From Pithys albifrons albifrons (lineage: Eukaryota > Chordata > Aves > Passeriformes > Thamnophilidae): DNA of 64,000 nucleotides. Position numbers and translations under genes: made by a program. Under the pieces are notes generated by a model that was given only the letters and a program-made list of their open reading frames with translations, did no database searches and was not told where the DNA came from. The stretch is from NCBI RefSeq assembly GCF_047495875.1, contig NC_092462.1, forward strand, positions 31,220,023-31,284,022. Direction: 5' to 3'. Of the stretch, positions 1 to 11,229 are shown piece after piece (the first letter of the stretch is position 1; each line of letters begins with the position of its first letter).

Positions 1-348
1 ACATTACAAAACTACTTCACTTTCTGCTATTGATCATTCAGTTACATATTTGTTATTATCCTTACAAGCCCTGTATCACCGATTTTTTTAAGGACTGAAT
101 GAAAGGCACACACATAAGTAACTCTGTAGGGTAAGAGACATTCTCAGGATTGCCAGTGTACACCAATGTCAATACTTGGGATGGACAATCCGTGTAGTGA
201 AATTTATTTGATAATTGATACATGCATTTTTACATCATTCTAAGTGCATTAGTTTTATGCCCTACCATTCTAAATCATCACTCACATTGGCTCTGTCACC
301 ACCCAAAGCTTTCAACTGCGAAAGTGTAAAAGAATGAGGAAAACTTAC

Positions 349-3300
349 TGTCTTGGATGTAGCACTACTGCTCTTACAGATTTCTTGTGATTTGTTAAAG
401 TAACACGAGTCTTTCCTGCCACTAAATCCCAGAGCCGTATGGTAGTATCATGACTGCCTACAATGAAATGAAAATCAAAAAATAATAGAAACCCTCACAC
501 TGATTCTATAACAATCAGTACTTTGATAAGGCAGCCAAAAATTTAGATGGGATAACTTAATGCCATCTCACACAAAAGAGATGCTTGATTGCAACTGTCT
601 TTTTACTCAGTTTGAAATTCAAGAACTAAGAAGCTACACTGCAAAGGTAGATTTTGACATAACAGATAAGAAGATGAACACTTAACCATGGTACTGGACA
701 TGTCTTAACTGAATTGAGAACTGTGAAATACCACAAGATGCAAGTCTCAATACACATTATAACATAAAATATAAACACCAGAAAAAAAAGCAGTGCAGAA
801 AAGCAATCCAAAAATGCATAGCCATGTTTGCTTACACATATCATTAATAGTATGCAATAACCATTGCATGGACCATTTTCAACAGAAAACTAGTGAGAGA
901 AATTCAATAAATTGACAAAGATAACATTATGAACCTGACACAATTACTGAACAAATACATTCATTATCAGGTATTTCAATCATGTTACTCATGAAACCAC
1001 ACCCACTATACCTGTAATAATTTGTGGTTCTGCAGCTTGGCACTTCACTGTCGCTACTGCATTTGTGTGTCCTGATAGGGTGTGCACACTGGCTTTTGTC
1101 CTTACATCCCAAATCTAGGAATTCACAGTAAGTATGTCAGAAGTCAGTAACAGTTGCATATGTGATGTACCTTAGACACTGTCATTGATTACATGATTTC
1201 CTTGCCATAGTCATACAGGTTAAACAACGGTATTTTTTCAGCCAGCAATTAATCACAAAACTGCCTCAGCTGGAAGATTTCAAGGTGAGCAGAGAGACTG
1301 TCAGCATATGGATAATGTAAGTCACCACAAATCTATACCAAATACTAAGCAATATAATATGCAGTCTACCTACTAAATTAAGAAATAAAACATTATCCCG
1401 AAGGGACATTGCAAGTTTGTGTATTTGGGCTTCACTTTTATCAACAATGTAAGACAAAGCTAACACAAATCAACTCAGTGTTTTATCCAGATTGATGTTA
1501 ACTTTGGTAAGCGCTCATTTTTACAAATGAAAACACTGAAACACACATACCAAGATGTTAAAATACATCAATATTATACTTACTCGTGCTGTTGAATCTC
1601 TGCTACATGTTACCAGTACATCTATTGTTGGATGCAAGTCTAAACCATAGACAGCACTTAGATGACCGTGGTAATGTCTGATAACCTACATGAACAAAAA
1701 CGACACATCACAAACTGATAATTGAAAGAATATTCTGAATGCTGTGATTTATGTATTTGCCACCACCAATTAATTCAATTAAAGAAACTAGAGCTTACCT
1801 TATTGTATTCAAGATCCCAGCATTTCACTTGTTTGTCTTCTCCACAAGAAAAGAGGTATGGACTTCTTGCACTTACTATGACCCCTCGTACAGTGCTGAT
1901 GTGTCCCGTCAAAGACAGCTTCAATTTGCCACTAGCAAGGTCCCAAATCTGCATCAAAATAGGTATTTTGAGGTAGACAGGTAAAAGCTATAGTTATAGT
2001 CTGGGTTAACCGCCCAGATTCAACTGATCATGCTGCTCTGTAAGTTAAAAATACAGTAACAAACATTTGCTCTCCAAATACTACCATGCAATAAATTAAA
2101 TCTCAAGAAAAAAGAAATCTTTTGTGGCAAGGCAATAAAATAAAGAACTGTTCTGCAGTTTATAATTCTGCAAACAGTAACCAAGAAATTGTTTGCAAGA
2201 GCTGGAGACATTTTTAAATAACAGGAGAATAAAAACCCTCCACCCCCTGCAAACTCGGTCAGTCATTTCTTCCAACCTCTTACCTTTATGGTTCTGTCAG
2301 CAGAGCCAGTAACAAACCACTGATTTCCTGGTTCCACTGCAATACATCTCACCCAGCCCAGATGACCACTGATAACCTTCAGAGAGAACAAAAATTTTTC
2401 TGCATCAGAAATAATACCTATACATCTGTTGATGTAATTTTCCCTCTCTAACACTGGAATTTGCTAGTATTCAGCAAGAAAAGTGAAATGTGAAATCAGG
2501 TCTGAAAAGAGCATGATTGGTACTTTAGTTAAATGAAAAGAAAATTTACATGTCATACACCTGACTTGGGGAACTCACGATATGGAAAGACACTGTTCCT
2601 ATAAGCAACTTTTTTGCATCCTTTGAGAGTCTGTAACAAAGTGGCTCAACATCTGAAGGTTTGCAGAGAAAGACTATTTGAGCACAGGTTCCTTACGCTG
2701 CTGTATAGTGCTTATATAAAGAACAATTATAAAAATATCAGCTATTAAATCATATTGCTATGTAATAACCTCTTAAAGCACACCATCACCTCCTTTTCCC
2801 CAAATGAGGGCTAATATGAGTGTGTCAGAAACTTTCTGCCAACAAAATAATGGAGGCTGATTTCAAAAGAAAAGCTCTACCAATACATGCCTTGCTTCCA
2901 GCAGCATTTCTGTTTCATTTCTCCAAAATCAGACAACTAAAATCAAAACCTGTAGGTGGTTTCACTGAATGTCATATTTCATGTACTGTTCTACAGCTCA
3001 TTTCAAAAGATTTAAAACACAACAAAGCTTCTCAGGCAGAAACACTATGCAAAGTTAAAGTAGATTCTCCTGATCACGAGACCAAAGCCACAAGCATTTG
3101 AGAAAGCTGTTTTTTGAGTCACTCCCAGTATAGAAATAGCAACAGGCATTTCTGGGGAAAAATCTAGAAATAATTCATCTGACCTATTTTAAATCCCCAT
3201 CTTTCACAACAACTTCAAACAAACCAAGCTTAGGAAAACCAGTTAATATGTAGATCTTAAGCAAGAGATAGATGAAACCCACATTTCATGTTCCACCTAT

Positions 3301-6300
3301 ACTTCTGAGTTGCCTGAAGAAACTTTTGTTCTGTTGAGCAAGGATTTTGACAACAAACCTTCACTAAAACTGTTTACATGTAAAATATATATGTGTATGT
3401 ACAGTGACTTGAACTGCATTTACAGTATTTCTTTGAAAAGACTGTGGTCCTAAAGAGTAGGCATTTTTCAGTTTTTGTTTACCTTAAATCTTAAAAATTT
3501 AGAAGCTTATTTTGGTGCCATTTCTGTCAAATGGCATTTGTCTTAATTTTTATAGAAGACACATTCTAATACTGCTGTATTTATAAAATCTATATGCTCC
3601 CTTGAGCTCAAGTATTTTTCAAGAAATTACTTTTTAAGATTAGCCTTCAGATTTCCGACTAATACAGCATTCAGGACGTTTCTGAAAGCATAAATGTCTA
3701 CATATGGCCCTCAATTTAGATGAGCAGTGCTAAACCAATACAATTCTGATTCCAGAGCATGAGATTGTCAAATATCAGGAAAGCACAACATTACTAAATA
3801 AAATTTACCCCTTCCAAACCAAATATGAAATAGTTTAAATTTCATAGTAAGAGTCAGAAAAAACATATTCGTACAGAGTTTAAAGTTTAAAATATCTGAA
3901 CCAATACATACATTTAGAGATTTCCCATTCAACTCAGCTACTCTGTCATACTTGTGAGCAAAATATTCAAAGTTGGTACTAGATTTTTGGGGAACAGCTA
4001 TTATTACCCACTCAGAACATTATAAAGCAAATTAAAGCATTTCAAAAACAAGACTAGAAATCAAGCAATCTAAACTACAAAGATAATTTGTGATTACAGC
4101 ACTCAGCTTTTCTCCCTTCTTTTCATAACAAATAAAGTAAGTCTGTATGACTCATACACTGAGTGCCTTTAAGTGTTTTTGGAGACAATTTCATTGTGTT
4201 AACACTGCTAAGAGTATTTCTTCAGCATTCTATTAGTTTTGAATTTTGCATCTTGTCTTTGAGTTCTTCCACCAAAGAATCTGACTAGAAAAAAGAAATT
4301 TTGTAGCAAATTTATCATAATACAGCTACAGAAAAGTAAAAAATGTAATTTAACATTTCTTATTTGAGGAGAGAGTGTGAGTATACACCTTAGTAGTGAT
4401 CACTTTTCATTTTATTTCAATTTTGTGAATGAAAAATGATGCTTTGAGGTCTTTATAGAGGATAAAATATTCACTTACTTTCATATGCATGTTCATGTCA
4501 TATCATTTATAACTTACTCTGTACAGTTTCCAAGGTGGATGCCACTGAGGTTTGGGCATGGTTGGAGCCTTCTTTGGCATTAATGCAGAATTTTTGTTTC
4601 CACCAGCTTCCACCATAGCCTGTAAGTTAAAAGGAAGGTTACTCTTACGTTCTGTAGCTTGCCTCTTGGCCCAAAACCTAAAGCCTTCTCACCACTGATT
4701 AAATTTAGACAGTCAGGCAATCTCCACACAACACACAAATGGATCCAGAAGCAACCTGGTCAACACCGTGTACTTTTCACATTAGATGTGCAACAGACTC
4801 ACCACAGACATCCCAGGAGGCTGGGAACGCTCAGACACTCCAGCGTGCCTGTAAATGTCCCCCACACCAGCAGCAGTGCGGTTTGCATCCAGCCTAGGGT
4901 GAATGGAAACGGGTGATGAGTTGCAATCAGCTTTCTCCTACTAAGTGATAAGCAATGCAGTCAAGTGTTGTACACCTGTAAGGATGGAGAGTTCACAACC
5001 TCTCCTAGCAACCTGTCCAGGGCCTGACCACCTCAAGGTACAGGACATCCACAAAGTCTCACTTCTTTAAAATTCTACCTTAAAAGAATTTCCCTTGTCC
5101 CAACTTCTGCCCATTGCCTTTCCTGATATACAAAAAAAAGCATACAGAAAGAGAATGCCTGGGCACACTAGAGGCAGTTTCTTTAAACATTTTAACATTA
5201 AAATATTCAGATTACTCAAAGTAGTTCTTATTCTAGCTTCTGAGATTTGCCTTAAAATTCCAATAGATAACAACAGTGTAATGAGGTAAACACAGCAGTA
5301 CCTGGACTGAGAAGCAGGAAGAGCTACAGCCAAGGACTGTGCTGCAGATTCACTGGGCATCCTCTGGACCTTGGTATCTGCTGTCAAAGCCACACCTGGA
5401 AGAAAAACAACATGTCAACAACCATGATAACTCCATGGAACAGAAACTCAAAGAAAGTGTATTATACAAACATATATATACATATATACCTGCAAACAAG
5501 GGCCTGACACAAGCCTGTATTATTAAATCTCATCCTTCAATGACATTTTCACATTCAAGTCAAATCGACTGCAATCTTTATTTTGGTTCAAATCCTTTCC
5601 ATCTTGATTCTACCACATATGAAGGTACACCATTTCTAGAGTACAAAACACTATTTCTGGTGTTGGAAACAAAAAAGAAATCTAACTAGAAGCAGCATCC
5701 ATCTTTTTATCCAGCTTCAACTCCAAACATGACAGAAATAAACATGTTCCTGAGAAGAATTTGCTAACTTAGGCCCTTCTGTACACCTTATTATGCCACC
5801 CCTATGTGGTGGTTGGCATCACTGTGTGATGCCAAAACTACAAAAGGTTTAGTCCCACTGAAGTGGGGATTTCAGATGACATGTTATGATTTATAACATT
5901 ATCTCAAGAACAGAAGATCGCTTTCATCAAAAAATTTTAAAACTCTTTATGAAATATAATTTTGGTACCGCCTGGTGAATTTAACTCATTGCTTTGTTTC
6001 TTTTCCTAACCAAACTTCCGGCAGCTGACAACAAATTCAATATTTTGGCAAGATACTGAGGTTAAAACAAGAAACAGCAACAAAAATAATCTGATTTTTA
6101 ACCCTGACATATATGATTCTAGTTAAAAGAAGACTAAACTTGAGGAAACCACTGTGAGCAAGTCTTGATCCAACAGTTACAGGCAACCATGCATGTTTTT
6201 TAAATGGTTGAAGGTCCATTGAACACTCACATTTGTTAACTTACAAATCAAGACACTACAGATTTTCCACTGTCATTGCAATAAACTTTAGCTCAATAAA

Positions 6301-9300
6301 GGATCAAAAGCTAAAACTAAACTGTCACAAGAACAGAGGACTGATCAGTAACAGTGACAATGTAGTAACACAGAAACATAACCCTTCCAAGCACAGACAA
6401 AACCAAACGAGACAAAAATTATTAGACTGTAATGCCTCTGCCTCAGAGTAAGTTGAGGAAACCTACACCTTTCTGCTCTGGTGATGAAAAGCAGGATGCA
6501 TTCCCTCTTGTCATTCAACTTCCTTCTGTTAGGAACCACCTCCTCCTTGTTCACAACAGAATTCTAAGAGCAATTCTGGCACACCAGTGGAGACACTGGG
6601 GATGTGTGGATCCTGGGAGAGGAGATTCCCAGAACAGTTTTGTGATGATGTTACCAGGGAGGTGAAATCTCACAGAAATGAATGACCTTTCAAATGATGG
6701 CAACAAGCTCATTTCCACTAAGGCCGAGTCAGTTACATCTGTACGTAAATCCTCCTCCTATGCTCTATCCCAGAACATTTATTAGCCACAAAACTCTCTG
6801 CATTAACACTATGAAAAAATTCAATTATATTATCTGCTACTATCAAGCACAGATTCACATCAGGAGGAAGCCTGCCCTGATAGGATGGAGGATGCCTTGT
6901 TTGTACAGGAAGCCAAAAAATCCACTTGCAAAATTTTACTTACCAGGCCCAGGTGGGTACGGGTGTGTACCAGTTACCATGTACTCAACCTCTTGTCCTA
7001 AAGAGCAACATTGTATCATATTAATAATTACATTTTATACTGCATTGCAAATAAGGCACTTAAACAGCAAACAGAGGAGAAAACAAAGCAGGTCATACAT
7101 AGCAGAAGAAACCAGCAACCACTTGCAATGTACTCAGACATTTCTCATTTTCATTAATTTTGTTGTGGCTATTTCTATTTTCTAAAATTCAAATTTTAAA
7201 AATAATTAATTTAAATGGTGAGGCTACCTGTTATCGAGAGGGACTCAGAAGAAAAATCTTCATGCTGCCTTTTGAAGCAAATATCATGGAAAAGGATTCA
7301 AGTACACAAACGGTTTCTGAAGTGTAAGCTACTCAAGACAACTGGTTGTCTGTGTTGTCAGAAGTGAAATGAACTTTTCTTCTTAAAAGATTTTTCATTC
7401 TCTCCCAACATCTTTCACAATACTTCCAAAAAAGCACCTCAGGCAAAATCTCAACTAATATCAACTATCTCAACTAAAATGAGGCAGCATTTGGCCTCCG
7501 TTAGAAGAGATTTCTATATGGGATCTACCTTTTATATACCCATTTTATACATAACAAAACATGGATTGAAAAAAACCTGCCAATTTGAAATAAAGAGTTT
7601 TCTGGTTTAGAATTGTACAGCTAAATAGACAGTAAACATACTATGAAAATAGAAACAGAGCATGCCCTTGATCATCATGAACTTGCACAAAAGAGAAATG
7701 CACTACTCATTTTTAACACCTCTGTGCAGCACATACTTATGTTATCAAAAATTACTTTTTAGTAATGAATCACTATAAAAAATGCACAGCATCCAATAAC
7801 TCCCTTTGTTAAAACAAACTTCCTTCTTGTTCTGAATCATTTACCTCCTGTGGACCCTGGAAAAAAAAAACAAGCAAAAAAATGTATTTTGATTTCCACA
7901 ATGGATTAACACTGGACTGCATTCTTCAGATTTTCATCAGTAAGACTGTTACACAAGAAAGGATAAAGACACCATTAAGGGCAAACTAACCTTGGTTTCC
8001 AGAATACTGTTTGTGTCCATACGGGTCCCCAGTGTTTGGGCCTCCTTTCTCTCTCGGGTTTTCTTTGAGAGTCGGCATGTGTAAAACTGAGCCATACTCC
8101 GTGCGCAGCTTGACTGCCATTTTCACTTTGTGACTGTTGGAATAGTAAAGCACAGTCCAGATCACACCACAGCTTCTGAATTGCTATTAAGTTTTCAAAT
8201 ACTTTACAGAGGATGTTATAAAACATGCTTAACAATTCTAGTATTTTTTTTTCTGAAGACTATACTGTTAAAGCTACAGAAACATCAGAATTTCTGACCT
8301 GGATGGAGCAATCATTAACATAGTTTTACACTGCACTGACTAAACAGCACTTACCTTTCTTCATCTAATGGGATAGGCTTGGCATTATCAGCTACAAACA
8401 TATCATGGGTTCTCTTCAAAGACCTGAACACCAGTGTGTGCACAGAATGCTTTTGGACTTCCTAAAATAAAGAGAGGAGCATTTAAACACCTTTGGACAT
8501 ATTTAAATGAAAAATTGGAAATTGAAACACAAATTGCACCGAGGATCCATTGCAGATCTCAATATGGTTAGATAACATGCAACTGCTTAGTTCACAGAAA
8601 ACACTAATCTTCCTGGAAACTAAAAAATTAAGTTTTTCTGTTTATTGTTTTACTCAGTTTTTATTCAAAATAATATTCCCTTTCTTGAAAACTGGCAAGG
8701 CTTTGAAAAACAAGCCAAAAACTTTTTTAAAACTTTCTGCACTGGTATCTACATGACAAATCCATGAGCACACAAGCTTTTCCCCCTCATCCTTTCCAGT
8801 TCTGTGTCTATATGTAGGAAATAAAATAACCAATTTTGAAAAAACCCCTCCTGTAAACTTTACTTTACTACCACCACAAAAAGAACCAGGGCAATCATCA
8901 GTTTCTGTGCACAGAGCCACTTCATTTCAACACAGCACAACCTACTGAGAGAAAATGTGGGATCAAATCTGACAAAACTTGTTTTCCTCTTAAAATTTTT
9001 GTTGGTTTCTAGGAACAAAACATACTTTAGATCCCATTCAGGAAATAAAAAGCAAAGTTATAAAGTTATCAAGTTATACAGAATATTTCCTTATCAGCAG
9101 CACAACTCATGTTTTTATTAATATTTTCCTCCCAACAGACAAGAAAGATCATTAGAACCTGAGCCTGCTTGCTTTGGCACAAAGCTCCGCATGACAGTAT
9201 GTTCTGTCTGTCAGGAAAACAATGGCAACAAACTGGAAGCTCCATTAGTAACTTCTGGCATGGAGTATCACTCAGCTGGTCAGCCCTCACGGTTCACTGG

Positions 9301-10429
9301 GAAAGTGCTTTCCCCATTAAGCTCTTGTAGGTTCTGTTTTCCTGCCCTGAAGATCGTCTGTCTGCTCAGCAGCCTGCCCTGTAGTGTCTGTTCCCTTCTA
9401 GCTCAGCAGCACTTACACAAAGGTTTCTGGCCTGGCTCAGAGAGCTCCTGCAAGCCCCACGCATTAAGTGAAAAAAGTCCCCAGTGCTTGGAACTACATT
9501 AAGAATTTCATACATCTGAGGAAAGAGATAAGCATTACAGCTGCTAATTACAACCCCAAAACAGGAGCTGTTGACATCACAAAACGAGCAGTAGGTAACA
9601 GAGCACCTCCTCAACAGGGAAGAAGCTTCTGCAACTGTTTTTCACGGATGCTCTTCTGTAAAAAACAGCTCATAGTATTGTACAGGGCAGCAGTCCTTGC
9701 ACCTTCTTCTATAACCCTGACAACACTATGTGCTTTTAGAAATGCTCAATAGCCACCCTACAGCAACAACTCCATGGCCCATAAAACCAGTGCCCTTTCT
9801 CCACAGCTGTACTTTCAAACCCTCACAAAAATGCTGGCTGACAGAGCCAGTAGGTCTCCCAGGGTCGTGCAAAATGGCATTACTTCCCCAGAAACACAGA
9901 ATCACCGAATATTCTCAGTTGAAAGGGACTCACAAAAATCACAGAGTCCAATTCCTGATCTTATGCAGAAATCATCCCACGTTCCTGAGAGCAGTGTCCA
10001 AACACTTGTTGAACTCTGACAGGCTTGGTGCTGTGACCACTTCCTGGGGAGACTGTTTCACTGCACAACCACCCTCTGGGTGAAGAACCTTTTCTTAGTA
10101 CTCAACCTAAACCTTCCCTGACACAACTTTAGGCCATTCCCTCGGGTCCTATCACAGGTCACCACAAAGAAGAGATCAGTGCCGGCCCTCTGCTTCCTCT
10201 TGGAGGAAGGTGTACACTGCGATGAAGTTGCCGCTCAGTCTCCTCTTCTCCGGCAGACTTTTCCACCGAGGGGACAGTGGGTGGAAAAGTGTCGCCCCCG
10301 GTCCCACCCCCTGTCCCCGTACGGACCCGACGCGCCCCTCTGACCCGGCCCCTCTCCCGAGTCTTTCCCGGGCGCCTCAGCGGCGCGACAGGACAGGCCT
10401 GAGGCGACCCCGGTCCTCACCTCCGCCAT
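349..10429 (-). CDS. PLRG1: PLRG1, pleiotropic regulator 1 (WD40 spliceosome protein), 3' end missing
   Basis: PLRG1 is a nuclear WD40 protein of the Prp19/CDC5L complex needed for pre-mRNA splicing. Twelve coding exons are visible, in transcript order: 10421-10429 (Met-Ala-Glu), 8355-8461, 7991-8133, 6944-6997, 5302-5395, 4803-4848, 4518-4619, 2284-2376, 1799-1948, 1584-1685, 1012-1114 and 349-457. All have GT/AG borders and phases join without a break (1112 nt, about 370 codons). Residues 1 to about 185 form the N-terminal region ([34 protein letters not shown]). WD repeats start at exon 2284-2376: [55 protein letters not shown] and the start of a fifth ([14 protein letters not shown]), each preceding blade ending IWD, CWD or LWD. 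The human protein is about 514 aa, so roughly 140 C-terminal residues lie left of base 1. The start ATG lies in the CpG island. Bases 1-348 are intron with nothing recognised. Confidence 0.95.
4966..5140 (-). mobile_element. CR1 LINE fragment (old, 5'-truncated) in a PLRG1 intron
   Basis: The plus strand reads as the reverse complement of the CR1 3' region: a stretch like ACAACCTCTCCTAGCAACC followed by a CTGTCCAGGGCCTGACCACC-like block, then CCCATTGCC near 5110. The copy is diverged and has internal indels. It sits in the intron between PLRG1 exons 5302-5395 and 4803-4848. Recognised from memory of the CR1 consensus, so the borders are approximate. Confidence 0.6.
5813..5835. repeat. Perfect 10-bp inverted repeat, 3-nt loop
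   Basis: TTGGCATCAC at 5813-5822 is followed by TGT and then its exact reverse complement GTGATGCCAA at 5826-5835. It lies inside a PLRG1 intron (5396-6943) and would form a short hairpin in either strand. No terminal duplication or transposon core is recognised around it. Confidence 0.7.
9893..10254 (-). mobile_element. CR1 LINE 3' fragment
   Basis: The reverse complement matches the CR1 3' end: near 10250 the GAGAAGAGGAGAC-type block, then GTGGTCACAGCACCAAGCC-like sequence, ending near 9893 in a CAGAATCACCGAATATTC tail (plus-strand reading). It lies in PLRG1 intron 1, about 170 bp from the first exon. It closely resembles the copy at 29186-29560 over their whole shared length, including the CACTTCCTGGGGAG segment, so both appear to belong to one subfamily. 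Confidence 0.88.
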
Positions 10430-10660
10430 GGCGCCGCCGGCCTGGCCTGCCCCGCCGCCGCTTCCGGCGCCTGCCCGCGCCTCACAGGAAGTGACGCGCA
10501 GCGCCGCGCGAGGGGCGGAGCCCCGGGGCAGGGGCGGGGCCATGTCAGCGCTGGCTTTGTGCACGGCCGGGGGTTCGAGTCCCCCTCGGGCCGGGCCCAG
10601 TCACGTGTCAATGTGTGTGACTATCCAGAGCAGGTGCCAAGGGGATGCGGCCGCGCTCGG
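10230..10660 (-). promoter_or_regulatory. CpG-island promoter of PLRG1
   Basis: Base composition switches abruptly to very GC- and CpG-rich here, centred on the PLRG1 start codon at 10427-10429. CGCCGCCGG and GGGGCGG (SP1-like) strings occur just upstream of the start (10440-10545), and no TATA box is seen, as expected for a housekeeping gene. A GAAGTGACGC element (10489-10498) resembles an ETS/CRE-type promoter word. No gene is visible on the plus strand, so a divergent transcript is possible but unsupported. Confidence 0.75.
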
Positions 10661-10673
10661 CTCGGTGATGCCG

Positions 10674-10890
10674 CACAACAGGACGAGAGGCAACGGGCAG
10701 GAACTGCTGCGCAGAAAGTTCCACCTGAACACGAGGAAGAAATTCTTTATTGTGCAGATGTCTGCACTGGAACAGAATGGCCAGAGATGGTGTGGAGTCT
10801 CCCTCACTGGAGATAGTCAGGAACAGTCTGGACGCAGTTCTGTGCCATGTGCTCGTGCTCTAGGACGGGAGCAGGGAGGCTGGAGCACAT
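10674..10890 (+). mobile_element. CR1 LINE 3' fragment abutting the PLRG1 CpG island
   Basis: Plus-strand sequence follows the CR1 3' region: AACAGGACGAGAGGCAACGG, then TTCCACCTGAACACGAGGAA, then GAAATTCTTTATTGTG, then CACTGGAACAGAATGGCC, GGTGTGGAGTCTCCCTCACT and finally TCTGGACGCAGTTCTGTGCC with GCTCTAGGA near 10862. It is of a different CR1 type from the 9893-10254 copy and in the opposite orientation. Its own GC content blends into the island. Confidence 0.8.
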
Positions 10891-10924
10891 GGCCCGCTGT
10901 GGTTCCCGTCCCCCCGAGCCACCG

Positions 10925-11200
10925 TGTGTCCGTGTGTCCGGGGGTGATGCCCGGGCCAGGGGTATCCCCCCTCGGGGTGTCCCCTCCCGAGGTGTCCTCG
11001 CCCGGGCTGTTCCCTGCTTGGGCTGTCCCCCGCCCGGGATGTCCCCTCCCAGGTGTCCCCGCCGGGGTGTCCCCTCCTGAGGTGTCCCCGCCCGAGGTGT
11101 CCCTGCTAGACTGTCCCTGCCCGGGGGTGTCCCCTGCCCGGGGTGTCCCTGCCGGAGTGTCCCCGCCTGTGTGTGCCCGCCGGGGTGTCGCTGCTGCAGG
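10925..11200. repeat. Degenerate ~15-bp GC-rich minisatellite
   Basis: About fifteen imperfect copies of a unit close to GGTGTCCCCGCCCGA follow each other, with units of 12-17 bp. They create long open frames on both strands rich in Pro, Ser and Gly, which are an artefact of the repeat rather than genes. It begins just past a CR1 fragment, roughly 500 bp upstream of the PLRG1 start. Confidence 0.8.
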
Positions 11201-11229
11201 GCTGGGCCCGGCCGACAGGGCGCGCTGTT

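Noticed and set aside
10569..10585. A tRNA T-arm lookalike: GGGGG stem, TTCGAGT loop, CCCCC stem, with a perfect B-box word
   Set aside because: No acceptor stem, D-arm or A-box pairs at the right distance upstream, so it is not a tRNA gene; it is probably chance in CpG-rich sequence or a remnant.
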